A stretch of 5,269 bases of DNA, taken from assembly GCA_027621895.1 (NCBI GenBank), contig JAQCAK010000166.1, positions 1-5,269 on the forward strand, written 5' to 3'. Position numbers and translations under genes: made by a program. Below are positions 4,925 through 5,269 of the stretch, piece after piece; positions within the stretch are counted from its first letter, which is position 1, and every line of letters starts with the position of its first letter. The notes under the pieces are model-generated. The model saw nothing but the letters and a program-made list of their open reading frames with translations, was not told where the DNA came from and searched no databases. This stretch comes from Pseudomonadota bacterium (lineage in GTDB: Bacteria; Pseudomonadota; Gammaproteobacteria; Pseudomonadales; Azotimanducaceae).

Positions 4925-5269
4925 ATGGGAACATCGCCAACGGTTATGGTCGTGGTGACCCAGCCGAAACATCCGCTCACGGAAGCCCAGTACAACGCCT
5001 GGTATTCAGACAACCACCTGCCCTATGTGCTGTTGTCCGACGGTTTCCCCAGTGCCGGCCGGTTCCGCCAGGCACACGTGGTCAAGGGCAAGATGACGCC
5101 CTACATCGCCTTCTACCAGGCAGACCATGCAGACCCGGAAGCCGCCCAGGCGGCCTACGCCGCCATCAGCCGGGAAGGCATTGGTGATCGCTGGAATGAA
5201 TCACCGGGCAACAGCCTGGACATCGACTGGTGGGCCTACTACCAGAAGATCTGTGATATCGGCTCGCCC
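4925..5269 (+). CDS. EthD-like dimeric alpha/beta-barrel protein (3' end outside window)
   Basis: An open frame runs from ATG at 4925 to the last base, giving 115 residues with no stop. The N terminus is a beta strand (PTVMVVVTQP, 5-14), followed by a helix and the signature YNAWYSDNHLPYVLLSDGF (23-41), then SAGRFR, a second strand TPYIAFYQA (56-64), and a helix DPEAAQAAYAAISR. The W-Y-x-x-x-H-L-P pattern followed by a G-F-x-S-A-x-R-F strand is typical of ferredoxin-like dimeric barrel proteins of the EthD/NIPSNAP-like group, small proteins found beside oxygenases and dehydrogenases in degradation clusters. Some such proteins are cyclases, decarboxylases or isomerases, but most have no known activity. 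H33 is a candidate functional residue. The upstream site is weak (GGA at 4912-4914), while the 18-bp gap to the SDR gene suggests co-transcription. Family assignment is by motif appearance. Confidence 0.75.
   Translation, partial: MGTSPTVMVVVTQPKHPLTEAQYNAWYSDNHLPYVLLSDGFPSAGRFRQAHVVKGKMTPYIAFYQADHADPEAAQAAYAAISREGIGDRWNESPGNSLDIDWWAYYQKICDIGSP

Overview
The window looks like chromosomal DNA of a GC-rich bacterium. Dense genes, Shine-Dalgarno-led starts (one of them GTG), a Gram-negative type signal peptide and the gene families present suggest a proteobacterium. An environmental or marine gammaproteobacterium such as Halieaceae/Spongiibacteraceae would fit, but the taxon is inferred from family content only. 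No rRNA, tRNA, CRISPR, insertion sequence or phage gene was seen.

Layout. Positions 1-246 (+) hold the C-terminal end of a membrane transporter, probably of the major facilitator type. It ends tail-to-tail with a minus-strand carotenoid oxygenase family gene (243-1670), and the two stop codons share one TTAA. A short gap (1671-1788) with a strong GC hairpin separates that gene from a minus-strand gene for a small secreted protein of unknown function (1789-2388). A gene-free divergent region of about 300 bp follows (2389-2693). It has an AT-rich promoter-like core and then a cluster of GTGAC/GTCAC pentamers. From 2694 to the right edge four plus-strand genes are packed 18-32 bp apart and look like one operon. 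They encode an NAD(P)-dependent dehydrogenase of the dihydrodipicolinate reductase / 2,4-diaminopentanoate dehydrogenase-like type, a small single-domain cupin, a short-chain dehydrogenase/reductase (SDR), and the start of an EthD-like dimeric alpha/beta-barrel protein cut by the window end.

How the genes may work together (inference). The operon combines two NAD(P)-linked oxidoreductases, a metal-binding cupin and a dimeric-barrel protein. It lies near a non-heme iron alkene-cleaving oxygenase and a transporter. This is the make-up of a catabolic or modification pathway for a hydrophobic small molecule, for example an apocarotenoid, stilbene, phenylpropanoid or terpenoid. No gene here fixes the substrate, and I do not recognise the cluster as a described pathway. 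The likeliest new biology is this uncharacterised gene set, together with the cupin's altered metal site and the pentamer cluster upstream of the operon.
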